Source: Streptomyces sp. MRC013 (GTDB lineage: Bacteria > Actinomycetota > Actinomycetes > Streptomycetales > Streptomycetaceae). From it: 64,000 nt of DNA. The stretch covers positions 186,001 through 250,000 of the forward strand of contig NZ_CP094264.1 in assembly GCF_023614235.1 (NCBI RefSeq), given 5' to 3'. Made by a program: the position numbers and the translations under genes. Under the pieces are notes generated by a model, which made no database searches, was not told the DNA's origin, and saw only the letters and a program-made list of their open reading frames with translations. Shown in pieces: positions 20,742 to 28,884 of this stretch (positions are counted from its first letter, which is position 1; the number at the start of each line of letters is the position of its first letter).

Positions 20742-21920
20742 TGGTCCCCCTGGTGGATCCGCCGTCCGGTGAACTGGGTGAAGAAGCCGCCGGTGTTGAG
20801 GGTGTGCTCGACGCGTTTGACGAAGTACATGCCGGAGAAGCGGCGCCCGAGGGCCGTGGATCTCCAGGTTGTCGCCGGGTCGCAGTTCGGGTAGGCCGGC
20901 CACCTTGCCGGTGGCGGTGATGAACTCGTAGGCGCGCTCCCGCAGCAGGCTGATCGCCAGTTCGCGGGCCTCCTGGTCGCTGCCGACCGGCGCGTCGACC
21001 AGCACTTCCTGACGGCCCTGGAGCGCCGACTCGGCGACCTGCGGCCCGCTCTGCCCGTCGGCGGCGTCCTGTCCGGCCGGCAGGTTCTCCGCGGTGGCGG
21101 TGAACGCGATGGGCTGCTTGGACCGGGGGTCCCAGCCGCGCACCGTGACCTTGCTGACCTGCTGGGACACCGTCAACGTGGGGGTGAACTCCAGCAGGTT
21201 GGGGACCAGTCCCCCGGGCTGGGCGGCGGGGCCGGTGGACAGCCCCGGCGCGTAGGCCAGCCGGTAGACCCGGATGGGGCGGCCGTCCCGGCCGTCGGTC
21301 GGCCTGGTGAAGTGGAGGGTGTCCTCGCCGGTCTCGGGGTCCGGCAGGATGTGGCAGTCGAAGTCCAGCCGCTTGGCCCGCTCCAGCAGGAAGGTGGCAT
21401 CGTCCTGATTCTTCTGCACCACCCGCTCGTGCGTCGGCCCCTCCCGGGTGACCTCGACCCGCAGGTGGTTGCGCCGGGCGATCTCCTCGGCGATCCGCCA
21501 GTCGGGCATGTTCCGGTAGATCTTGGTCTCGTTCCCGGTCGGTTTGCGGTCCTTGAGCCGCAGCAGCCCGTCCACCCCGCTGACCTGGACGGTGGGGGAC
21601 GCGCTCTCGGTGAACCTCGGGCTGAGCGTGGAGATGGTCCCGGTGGCGACGGTGAGGAGCCTGTCGGCGTAGCCGAGCCGCACCGAGACCCGGCCGCCGA
21701 GCCGGAAGCTCGGCGAGTCGCTGTGCTTGAACCGCAGGTGGGCGTCGTCCCAGTTGTTGAGGGTGAGGTCGAAGCCCGACATCTCGTCGATGTCCCGGTT
21801 CACTTTGATGTCGATGACGTCGTTCTTGGTGGAGGGGTCCATCTCCAGTCCCTCGATGCGCACGTCGAACTCGGGGGCGTACCGGTCGGGTGGGGCCGCC
21901 TGGGGGGCGGGGCTGCTCAT
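20738..21920 (-). CDS. CIS gpD-like spike hub protein (Afp8 N-terminal equivalent), frameshifted near 20853
   Basis: ATG 21920. Late-control gene D fold: YAPEFDVRIEGLEMDPSTK, VNRDIDEMSGFDLTLNNWDD, GRVSVRLGYADRLLTVATG, then DWRIAEEIARRNHLRVEVTR and DDATFLLERAKRLDFDCHIL. Near the C-terminus ELRPGDNLEIHG is followed by a frame break (20850-20856). The alternative frame reads RFSGMYFVKRVEHTLNTGGF and ends GRRIHQGDQ with TGA at 20738, the expected gpD ending and the normal 4-bp overlap with the spike gene. About 394 aa. gpD and gpV parts are separate genes here, unlike the fused VgrG/Afp8. Confidence 0.88.
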
Positions 21921-21930
21921 CGCGCGCTCC

Positions 21931-22602
21931 TCACGGCAGCCGGGGCACGGTCAGCACCCGGCCCGGCCGCAGGTCCCGCGGGTCGGTGATGCCGTTGGCG
22001 CGGGCCAGTTCCCGCCAGGCGTCGGGCCGCCGGTACAGGGCGCTGGAGATGGTGCTGAGCGTGTCGCCGCGCCGCACCACGTAGCTCTTCTCCACCGTGG
22101 GCGAGGAGCGCGGGGCCTCGGCGACCTGCAGGGCGGCGGGGCGGAACTCCTTGAGCGTCAGGTCCAGCACGGCCCGCAGCGGTACGCCGTCGGGCCGGAA
22201 CAGCTGGTAGTGGACGTCCAGCTTCTCCACGACGCCGGTGAAGACCTCCTCGTCCCACACGAACCGCACGACGGGCGGCGCGTGTTCGCGGCCGTCGGGC
22301 CGCAGCAGGTCGCGCAGGGCGCCGACGTAGGCCCTGCGCACGTTCTCCAGGGTGTCGGAGGTGTCGACGAGCGCCTGGACGGTGAGGGTCTCCGTACCGC
22401 CGCGCACGTACTGCAGGGGCGGGGTCTCCAGGCCCGGGATGGCGATCTCGGCGAAGGTGTTGCTCTTGCTCAGCTTGTAGTCGGTCGGGTTGAACCGCAG
22501 CGGGATCCGCCGGCGCCGCTCGTCGGCGATCACCGGCCGGACGATCTCCAGGTGGGCCCGGGCCGCGTTCTGGCGGGCGAAGGACACGGGGGTCACGCTC
22601 AC
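21931..22602 (-). CDS. CIS LysM-domain tail/baseplate adaptor (Afp7-like)
   Basis: 223 aa from GTG 22602 (GGAGG 6 nt upstream, GTGA overlap with the preceding gene). N-terminal domain: RIPLRFNPTDYKLSKSNTFA, LETPPLQYVRGGTETLTV, RFVWDEEVFTGVVEKLDVHY, LFRPDGVPLRAVLDLTLKEF, the conserved core of the small tail proteins in eCIS and T4 gp53/gp54-like roles. The C-terminal LysM at about residues 170-220 reads YVVRRGDTLSTISSALYRRP and DPRDLRPGRVLTVPRLP. In these systems the protein links tube and spike to the baseplate; LysM here is a structural module. Confidence 0.9.
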   Translation of the reverse strand: MSVTPVSFARQNAARAHLEIVRPVIADERRRRIPLRFNPTDYKLSKSNTFAEIAIPGLETPPLQYVRGGTETLTVQALVDTSDTLENVRRAYVGALRDLLRPDGREHAPPVVRFVWDEEVFTGVVEKLDVHYQLFRPDGVPLRAVLDLTLKEFRPAALQVAEAPRSSPTVEKSYVVRRGDTLSTISSALYRRPDAWRELARANGITDPRDLRPGRVLTVPRLP

Positions 22603-22784
22603 GGCTGGTCCTCCCCGTCGCCGAAGCGGCGTTCGGCCCGGGTGTGCCTGGCCCGGGCGCACGCGTCCTCGTACAGCTTCGCCCAGGCCTGGATGTGCCG
22701 GTTGAACAGGCGGGTGAACACGGCACCGTCGTCGCCGTCCACCTGGAACCGCACCTCGAGATGGTGAATGGTCACCTTCGGCAC
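22599..22784 (-). CDS. Small CIS protein (Afp6-position)
   Basis: 61 aa if started at GTG 22784 (GAGGGAGG is 7 nt upstream); a GTG at 22793 abuts the same ribosome site and is less likely. Reads VPKVTIHHLEVRFQVDGDDG then AVFTRLFNRHIQAWAKLYED and a basic tail. A short beta strand followed by an amphipathic helix is characteristic of the tiny protein found between second tube and LysM genes in actinobacterial CIS loci. TGA at 22599 overlaps the LysM start. Function unknown, probably structural. Confidence 0.8.
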   Translation of the reverse strand: MPKVTIHHLEVRFQVDGDDGAVFTRLFNRHIQAWAKLYEDACARARHTRAERRFGDGEDQP

Positions 22785-22789
22785 GTCGG

Positions 22790-23308
22790 TCACCTCCCTC
22801 GGTTCGGCCGCGGCGAGGGGCTCGCCGCGGTGTCCTGAAGGACCCTGGTCAGTCCCTCGTGGGCGATCTCCAGCGACTCGACGGCGATCGCGTTCTGCTC
22901 GGCGTGCAGGTCCGGGCCGGTCCACTTGGCGGCGAGCCCGCCGTGGAACGCCCAGGCCGCGCCGGGTGCCCCGTCCGGGCCGAGCACGATCACCGCGCCG
23001 TCCCGGCGGGCGCCCAGCGAGTCGGCGAGCCCGGCGTGGTACCAGGCCCACAGGCCCGGGTCGCGCACCACGCCGCGCTTGAGGACGATCCGGTTCCACG
23101 AGTGGCGCAGCGGCAGCTGGTGCACCGAGTCGTTGCGGCCGCCCTCCGGGTAGGCCGTCACCTCCAGTTGCGCGCCCAGGCCGGTGACCTCCTGGAACGC
23201 GCCGGACGCGGCCAGCGGCAGCAGCAGTGCCTGCGCGGGGGGCAGGTAGGCGTCGCCGGGGTCGAGGGTGACCAGGAAGCGGTACTTCGGCAGCGGGTCC
23301 TGGTTCAT
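22790..23308 (-). CDS. CIS inner tube protein 2 (gp19/Hcp fold, Afp5-like)
   Basis: 172 aa, ATG 23308 overlapping the sheath-2 stop (ATGA). Shows the tube-protein pattern: KYRFLVTLDPGDAYLPP, FQEVTGLGAQLEVTAYPEGG, VHQLPLRHSWNRIVLKRGVV, DPGLWAWYHAGLADSLGARR, RDGAVIVLGPDGAP and KWTGPDLHAEQNAIAVESLE. Compared with tube protein 1 it has a roughly 20-aa longer loop after the first strand and a Ser/Pro/Arg tail. It likely forms the tube initiator ring at the baseplate rather than the repeating tube. Confidence 0.92.
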   Translation of the reverse strand: MNQDPLPKYRFLVTLDPGDAYLPPAQALLLPLAASGAFQEVTGLGAQLEVTAYPEGGRNDSVHQLPLRHSWNRIVLKRGVVRDPGLWAWYHAGLADSLGARRDGAVIVLGPDGAPGAAWAFHGGLAAKWTGPDLHAEQNAIAVESLEIAHEGLTRVLQDTAASPSPRPNRGR

Positions 23309-24828
23309 GCCTCGATCACCTCCAGTCCTCGGTCCTGGCCGAGTACGAGACGCAGCCGGATGAACTCCATGGGTACGGCCGGGGCGACCTCGATCTCGCA
23401 GACGAGCCGCCCCGGGTCCTGCTCGGGCGGGTTGTTGGTGTCGTCGCACACCACCCGGAACGCCTGCTCGGGCCGCGCCCCGGCGAGCGCCCCGGTCCGG
23501 AACGCGGAGAGCAGCACCGAGGTGACCGCCCTGACCAGGGTCAGCCGCAGCTCGGGAGAGTTGACGTCGAACACCAGGGGGCCCGCCGCCCTCCGCACGG
23601 CGCGCACCAGGAGGTGCACCAGGCGGCGGTGCGCGACGTGGCGGGCGCGGGGGTCGGCGGAGAGGGTGCGCCCGCCCCACACGACCAGTCCGCGTCCGCG
23701 GGTGCACCGCACCAGGTCGATCCCCGCGTCGAACAGCCGCTCCTGCTGCGGTCCGGGGAGGTCGGCCGCCAGGTCGACCGCTTCCAGGACGACGGCGTTG
23801 GCGGGCGTGTGGTGCGCTCCGCGCTCGCCGTCGAGGCGGGCGATGACGCCCAGGACGTGCCCGGAGGCGGGGACCGTGCGCAGGCCGTTGCCGTCGGGGG
23901 TGCGCAGCGCCGGGTGGTAGGCGGCGGCGCAGCCGAGGAGCCGGCCGTCGTCCGCCTCCGCGAGCGACCGCGCCCAGCCGACCACCTCGTCCGCGGAGGA
24001 GAGCCGGGGCGGCACGTCCAGGACGGCCAGCCGGTCGTGCAGGGGGGCGACGCTCCGCAGGAGTGCGAGCACCACGTCCGTGTGGGCGTCCCCGGCCAGG
24101 TCCGTGCCGAGGTCGGGCATCGCCACCAGGGCCGGTTCCGGGAGTTCGGCCTGGGCGGCCACGGCGTCCTCGTACGCGCCGCGGGTGGGTGCGGAGCCGG
24201 TGCCCCCGGTGAGCGTCAGCTCCCAGGACGCCGAGATCGGTCCGGGCCGCCCGGGCGGCGGCGGGGGCCCGTCGGGGACCAGCCGGACGAGGCGGGACGC
24301 GGCCAGCCGGTCCGCCGCTTCGGGGAGCGGCAGGCCGGGGAAGGCCTCGGGCGGCTCGCCGGGCACGGCGATCCGCACGCTCACCGTCGGCGGTCCGGCG
24401 ACCGTGCTGGCCTGGTAGCGGATGGCGACCCGCCCGCCGTTGGCCCAGGTGCCGGGGGTGGTGGCGGTCACCCGGTAGGCCGCGGCGGGCAGTCCGTCCA
24501 GCGCTCCGGCCGCCCACCGGGCCCGGGCGGTTCCGGCCGGGCCGGACACCCGCACCACCCAGGCGGTGCGGCCGCCGTTCTCGAAGAACCCGCGCAGGGC
24601 GTACGGGGTGGCGAAGGCGCCGTCCCGGGGGACCCTCCCGCCCGGCGGGCCCTGGGGCGGCCCGAAGACGCCCACCGCCTCGTTCCAGCCCTCCACCCGC
24701 ACCGGGACGCCGACCGGCCCCCGGCGGAACCGGCCGAGGAACGCCGCCACGTCCGTGCGCAGCGGTTCCGCCCCGGCGCCGCGCGGCGCGGACGTCAGGC
24801 AGACCCCGGGAAGCGCTTCACCGGCCAT
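23305..24828 (-). CDS. CIS sheath protein 2 (tail sheath paralogue)
   Basis: 507 aa, ATG 24828. N-terminal PGVCLTSAPRGAGAEPLRTD and VAAFLGRFRRGPVGVPVRVE, then LRGFFENGGRTAWVVRVSGP, which matches the sheath handshake/early domain. The C-terminal sheath core includes VARLDGERGAHHTPANAVV-type sequence (VIARLDGERGAHHTPANAVV), LVVWGGRTLSADPRARHVAH and AFRVVCDDTNNPPEQDPGRL, ending in a beta strand for sheath interlock (VPMEFIRLRLVLGQD). Likely a baseplate-proximal sheath or non-contractile variant. Shorter than sheath 1; frame intact. Confidence 0.92.
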   Translation of the reverse strand: MAGEALPGVCLTSAPRGAGAEPLRTDVAAFLGRFRRGPVGVPVRVEGWNEAVGVFGPPQGPPGGRVPRDGAFATPYALRGFFENGGRTAWVVRVSGPAGTARARWAAGALDGLPAAAYRVTATTPGTWANGGRVAIRYQASTVAGPPTVSVRIAVPGEPPEAFPGLPLPEAADRLAASRLVRLVPDGPPPPPGRPGPISASWELTLTGGTGSAPTRGAYEDAVAAQAELPEPALVAMPDLGTDLAGDAHTDVVLALLRSVAPLHDRLAVLDVPPRLSSADEVVGWARSLAEADDGRLLGCAAAYHPALRTPDGNGLRTVPASGHVLGVIARLDGERGAHHTPANAVVLEAVDLAADLPGPQQERLFDAGIDLVRCTRGRGLVVWGGRTLSADPRARHVAHRRLVHLLVRAVRRAAGPLVFDVNSPELRLTLVRAVTSVLLSAFRTGALAGARPEQAFRVVCDDTNNPPEQDPGRLVCEIEVAPAVPMEFIRLRLVLGQDRGLEVIEA

Positions 24829-24829
24829 G

Positions 24830-25285
24830 TCAGACGTCGATCTCCAGTTTCTCGACCGCGAGGACGAGCGTCTCCATGGCGATCTCGTTCTTGGCGGCGC
24901 TCAGGGTCGGCCCGGTGTACTTGGTCGGCCAGCCCCGGTCGAAGTTCCAGCGCATGGCCTCCTGGCGGTTCTCGTCGAGGAGCACGATCGAGCCGGAGGT
25001 GCGCCGCACCCTGCCGTTGAGCGCCTCGGCCACCCAGTTCCAGAAGCCGACGTGGCCGGTGATGCCGCGCTTGAAGGTGAGGTTGGTGTACTTCCTGAGG
25101 CCCGGGATCTTGCGGACGGTGAGGTCCTCGCTCCCGTTGCGGTACTCGATCGGCGGGATCTCCAGCTCCAGGCCGCTGGCCTCGGTGAAGGAGCCGCTCA
25201 CCGCGAGGCCGTCGTCGCTGACGTTGGTCACGATGATCTGGAAGTTGTAGGAAGCGTACGGGTCTTCCCTGGTCGCGGGTGGCAC
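24830..25285 (-). CDS. CIS inner tube protein 1 (gp19/Hcp fold, major tube)
   Basis: 151 aa from GTG 25285 (GAGGAGG about 7-9 nt upstream). Canonical eCIS tube sequence: DPYASYNFQIIVTNVSDDGL, GSFTEASGLELEIPPIEYRN, VRKIPGLRKYTNLTFKRGIT, GFWNWVAEALNGRVRRTSG, DENRQEAMRWNFDRGWPTKY and EIAMETLVLAVEKLEIDV. Forms stacked hexameric rings inside the sheath. Only 2 bp separate its stop from the next ATG; 31 bp separate it from the sheath gene upstream. Intact and the most conserved gene of the set. Confidence 0.96.
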   Translation of the reverse strand: MPPATREDPYASYNFQIIVTNVSDDGLAVSGSFTEASGLELEIPPIEYRNGSEDLTVRKIPGLRKYTNLTFKRGITGHVGFWNWVAEALNGRVRRTSGSIVLLDENRQEAMRWNFDRGWPTKYTGPTLSAAKNEIAMETLVLAVEKLEIDV

Positions 25286-25316
25286 GGCGGCCCCTCCTCG
25301 TTCCTCGGTCGGGTGC

Positions 25317-27581
25317 TCAGGCGAGCTGGGTCTCGCGGGTCTTCTGCTGGATCCGGAAGACGACGAACTCGGCGGGGAAGACCGGTGCGACGCCGACGAC
25401 GCAGATGAGGCGGCCGTTGGCCAGGTCGTCCTCGGTCATCGTGGTGCGGTCGCAGGCGACGAAGAACGCCTCGTCGGCGGTGGTGCCGGCGAGCGCGCCG
25501 CCGCGCCAGACCGTGGTGAGGAAGTTGCCGACCGTCTGGCGGACCAGGGCCCACAGCGATTCGTCGTTGGGCTCGAAGACCGCCCACCGGGTGCCCTCGT
25601 CGATCGACTCCTCCAGGTAGAGGAAGAGCCGCCGGACGTTGACGTACTTCCACGAGCCGTCCGAGGAGAGCGTGCGCGCGCCCCACACCCGGTGGCCCAG
25701 GCCGGGGAAGAACCTGAGGGCGTTGATCCCCCTGGGGTTCAGCAGGTCCTGGTGGCGCCTGGTGATGTCCTGGGCGAAGCCGTCGGTCTGCCGGACGCCC
25801 CGGACGACCACGTTGGCGGGCGCCTTGTGCACGCCCCGCTCCGCGTCCACCCGGGCGTAGATCCCGGTGATGTGGCCCGACGGCGGCACCTCGACGTCGC
25901 GGCCGGTGGAGGGGTCGCGGGTGACCAGCCACGGGTAGTAGAGCGCCGCGTACCTGGTGTCGAAGGGCTCGCGGAACGCCTGGATCCCCTCGATGTCGAG
26001 GCCGTCTCGGGGGTCGAGCACCGCGAACCGGTCCTTGAGCAGCTCGCAGTGGGCGACCAGGCTCGACTCGACGGTGCCGGACCACACACCGGGCACCGCG
26101 CACACGGCGATCTCGTCGATGTCCTCCAGCGCGACGATCCCGGTGCGCCGCCCGCTGCCGCCGTCGGCGCCGACGAAGTCGGCCGCGCTCAGGGTCCCGT
26201 GCGCGTCGTCGCCGCCGGTCAGCGTCAGCCAGGAGCCTGCCTCGGGCACCGGGAACCTGGTGGGGTCGGTGGACAGCCCGGGCAGCGCGGTGGCCCGCAC
26301 CAGCCGGGACCGGCCCTCCAGGGCGGCCACCAGGCTCGCCGGGGAGTCGCCGGTGAGCCGCAGGTTGCCGAAGGTCTCGGTGACCGCGGCGCCGCCCGGT
26401 TCGGTGAACCGGGTGCTGACCTCGGCCTCGACGAGGTGGATCCGGTCGGTCTCGAAGAGCGTCCCCGGCACGTCGCGGTCGAAGGTGACGGTTTCCCCGG
26501 CGACCGCCTCGACGGCCATCGCCGTCAGCGCGGTGCCGTCGTCGAGCTGGACGACCGCGCCCTCGTACAGCCTGCTCGCCCCGCCGATCCGCAGGGTCCG
26601 TCCCGTCTCGGTGTTGCCGCGGCGCACCCGGCGCACCGTCAGGCCGCTCTCCCAGCCCGGGTGGGCGGTGCCGGCCGGGAGGGTGAGGACGACCCTGCCG
26701 TCGGCCGGCCGGCCGACCCGGGCGGTGAACCGGTCGGGGCCGATCTGCACCCACACGTCGGCGGGGAGGTCGTCGGGGTCGAGCCCGGCGACCGCGGCCA
26801 CCTCGACCGTCGCGCCGTCCTCGGGCGCGTCCGCGACCAGGCGGGTGACGAACAGCCCTCCCTCCTGCGGCTCGGGCAGCACCGGCAGCGCCGCGCCGAC
26901 CATCGGCTGGACCCGGACCTGGATCCCCCCGCCCCAGGCGCCGGGGCTCACCGCGGAGAACCGCAGCGTCTGCTCGGCGCCGTGCGGCCCGATCCGGACG
27001 TGGTCGCCCCGGGAGGCCCTGACCTCGGCGGGCAGCGGCTGGTCGAGGGTGACGCGGCGGGCGGTCATGTCGTAGCCGGAGACGGTCGCGGTGTGGATCG
27101 CCCGCCGGTCGTCGCCCCGGAGGACCTGGAGCTGCTGCCCGACCCCGGTGAAGCCGATCAGGTGGCCCAGCTGCAGGCGGGCGGCGCCCCGCGCGGCGTC
27201 GGCGGTGATCCGGCTGACCAGGCCCTGGCCCAGGGAGCCGGAGGCCGCCCGGGCTTCCGCGGCGACGACCCGCTTGACGTACAGGCGCCGTCCGCCGTTG
27301 TCGAAGAACCCCTTGACGGCCAGGGGGAACAGCCACCAGCGGCCGCCTTCGGAGGGGTTGTCCGCCCACGCGTCGCGCACGGCCGCCTCGGGCTCGGGCA
27401 GGAAGCCGCCGAAGGTGTTCTGGAACTCCAGGAAGCTCGTGACCAGGCGGGGTTTGCCGGTGTACGGGCCGCGGGCGGTGACCCCGACCATCCCGGCGGT
27501 GCTCGTGCTCACCCCCGCGATCGGCCGCGGCCCCGCGTCGACCTCCTCGACGTAGACCCCGGGACTCAGGTACTCGGCCAT
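25317..27581 (-). CDS. CIS contractile sheath protein 1 (major sheath)
   Basis: 754 aa, ATG 27581. The N-terminus AEYLSPGVYVEEVDAGPRPI is the classic sheath opening, then GKPRLVTSFLEFQNTFGGFL and PLAVKGFFDNGGRRLYVKRV. A large internal beta-domain insertion spans about residues 110-450 (repeated phrases such as HVRIGPHGAEQTLRF, VQIGPDRFTARVGRPADGRV, LRIGGASRLYEGAVVQLDDG). The C-terminal core follows with GITGIYARVD-like sequence (GHITGIYARVDAERGVHKAP), ARTLSSDGSWKYVNVRRLFL and AFFVACDRTTMTEDDLANGR. The insertion likely decorates the outer sheath surface and makes the protein much longer than sheath 2. Confidence 0.95.
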   Translation of the reverse strand: MAEYLSPGVYVEEVDAGPRPIAGVSTSTAGMVGVTARGPYTGKPRLVTSFLEFQNTFGGFLPEPEAAVRDAWADNPSEGGRWWLFPLAVKGFFDNGGRRLYVKRVVAAEARAASGSLGQGLVSRITADAARGAARLQLGHLIGFTGVGQQLQVLRGDDRRAIHTATVSGYDMTARRVTLDQPLPAEVRASRGDHVRIGPHGAEQTLRFSAVSPGAWGGGIQVRVQPMVGAALPVLPEPQEGGLFVTRLVADAPEDGATVEVAAVAGLDPDDLPADVWVQIGPDRFTARVGRPADGRVVLTLPAGTAHPGWESGLTVRRVRRGNTETGRTLRIGGASRLYEGAVVQLDDGTALTAMAVEAVAGETVTFDRDVPGTLFETDRIHLVEAEVSTRFTEPGGAAVTETFGNLRLTGDSPASLVAALEGRSRLVRATALPGLSTDPTRFPVPEAGSWLTLTGGDDAHGTLSAADFVGADGGSGRRTGIVALEDIDEIAVCAVPGVWSGTVESSLVAHCELLKDRFAVLDPRDGLDIEGIQAFREPFDTRYAALYYPWLVTRDPSTGRDVEVPPSGHITGIYARVDAERGVHKAPANVVVRGVRQTDGFAQDITRRHQDLLNPRGINALRFFPGLGHRVWGARTLSSDGSWKYVNVRRLFLYLEESIDEGTRWAVFEPNDESLWALVRQTVGNFLTTVWRGGALAGTTADEAFFVACDRTTMTEDDLANGRLICVVGVAPVFPAEFVVFRIQQKTRETQLA

Positions 27582-27592
27582 GGACGGTCTCC

Positions 27593-28311
27593 TCACTCCT
27601 CGCGGATCTCGATGACGTGCCGGCGCTCCGCCTCCCGGGGAAGGTGCACGCAGAGCGTCCCGGTCCGGCCCGGCCGCTCGGTGGCCTCCAGTCGGAACGT
27701 CTCCTCGACCGCGTGCTCGGCGGTCTTCTCCCCCTCCCACCGCAGGGCGAGCCGGAAGGCCCCCGGGTGTCGCAGAGGGCGCGCTCGCGCCACGGCGCCA
27801 GGTCCGGGACGGTGCGCCCCGCGGCCTCGACGAGCGCGTTCGCGACGGGCGCCCGGGTGGCGGCGTCCACCACGACCCCGTGGACCGTGCGCACCCCCGG
27901 CGGGTAGGGGAAGGCGGGGCCGGGCAGCAGCCGGACCGTCCGCGGGGGGACCTCCGAGGGGGGCGGGCGGGTGTCGTCGTACGGGTGCACCGGGAACTCG
28001 ACGCCGAGGAGGGCGGCCGAGAACGGCAGGCCGTCGGCCGGGTACAGCGGCCGGTAGCCGGCGGCCGCGAGGCGGACCCGGTGGAGCTCCGGCCGGACCG
28101 CCCGCCTGCCGAGGCCGGGGAAGGCGATGGAGCCGCCGGGGGTGCGCACCGCCCGGTCGTCCGACCGCAGCCAGCCGCCGCCCGCGTCGTCGAACCGTTC
28201 GAGGCGCACCTCCACGCCCGCGGTGCGCACCCGGCGCGCGTAGTCGTCGAACGGCACCAGCCAGACGGGGCTGCGGAGCGTCGACCGGGTGAGGGGCAGG
28301 AAGGCGCTCAC
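27593..28311 (-). CDS. CIS-operon protein with CarboxypepD_reg-like beta domain, frameshifted near 27762
   Basis: GTG 28311 overlaps the DUF4255 gene end. N-terminal beta sequence LTRSTLRSPVWLVPFDDYAR, LRSDDRAVRTPGGSIAFPGL and RPLYPADGLPFSAALLGVEF lead to VRTVHGVVVDAATRAPVANA, the signature of carboxypeptidase-regulatory-like (transthyretin-fold) domains. After LCDTRG a C5 run (27760-27764) has apparently lost one base. The next frame continues AFRLALRWEGEKTAEHAVEE and RTGTLCVHLPREAERRHVIE, stopping at 27593 just upstream of the sheath. About 240 aa. In related loci a similar protein sits between cap and sheath; role unknown, perhaps collar decoration. Confidence 0.75.
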
Positions 28312-28884
28312 GGCGTCGCCCTCCCCCGATGGTCCGGCTGCGCACCGGCCGCACCGGCCTCTCTGCGGCCGGGTCCAGGTCGACGACGCGGATCTCGTAG
28401 TTCAGCGAGAGCCGGTACGGCTTCTGGATCGCGTACCAGACCCAGGACTTCTGGTCGAGGGCCAGCGGCGTCAGGGTGACGTGCAGCGAGTCGGTGCTGC
28501 CCGCCAGGCCGCCGGTCAGGCGGGCGCCGTCGAGGATCGCGTCGTCGTAGAAGGTCTGCAGGGCGCGCCCGAGCATCCGGTGCTGGGTCGCCTGGTCTCC
28601 GCCCCAGGGGGTGATCAGGTAGCGCAGCAGCAGGGCCATCGGCGGCTTGCGGACGGTCGGCGGCCCGGGGGCAGGGAGCGCACCGGGGGCCGGTTGCGCG
28701 AGGCGGGGTCCTCCGCGATCTCGTAGAGGAACACCGTGAGTTTGGGGGGCGGCGTCTGCACCGTCTCGGAGAGGTCGTTCAGTTCCGCGACCGGCGGCTC
28801 CACCCGGCTCAGTCCGCGCAGGGACCGCGTCAGGGCGTTCACGACGACCGACGAGACGTCGGCGATCACCCCGAAGTCACCCAT
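28308..28884 (-). CDS. CIS tail cap / terminator protein (DUF4255, Afp16/Cis16-like), two frameshifts
   Basis: First gene of the operon, ATG 28884. N-terminal GVIADVSSVVVNALTRSLRG and PPPKLTVFLYEIAEDPASRN. After a shift near 28663-28665 (GGG, one base apparently missing) it continues PPMALLLRYLITPWGGDQAT, HRMLGRALQTFYDDAILDG, KSWVWYAIQKPYRLSLNYEI, typical of DUF4255/Pvc16_N proteins that cap and terminate tube and sheath growth. A second indel in C5 28323-28327 would bring the frame to TGA 28308, overlapping the next GTG as elsewhere in the operon. About 192 aa. Confidence 0.85.

Noticed and set aside
20040..21920. A single 626-aa fused gpD-gpV (VgrG-like) protein
   Set aside because: The apparent fusion arises from an indel near 20853: the true gpD ending (RFSGMYFVKRVEHTL...) with its own stop at 20738 and GTGA overlap is encoded in the other frame.
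4867..28884. Programmed ribosomal frameshifting explaining the split CIS genes
   Set aside because: Breaks occur in many unrelated genes, in both directions, mostly at plain G/C runs without consistent slippery heptamers or downstream structures, and also affect crt and SIR2 genes; sequence error is simpler.
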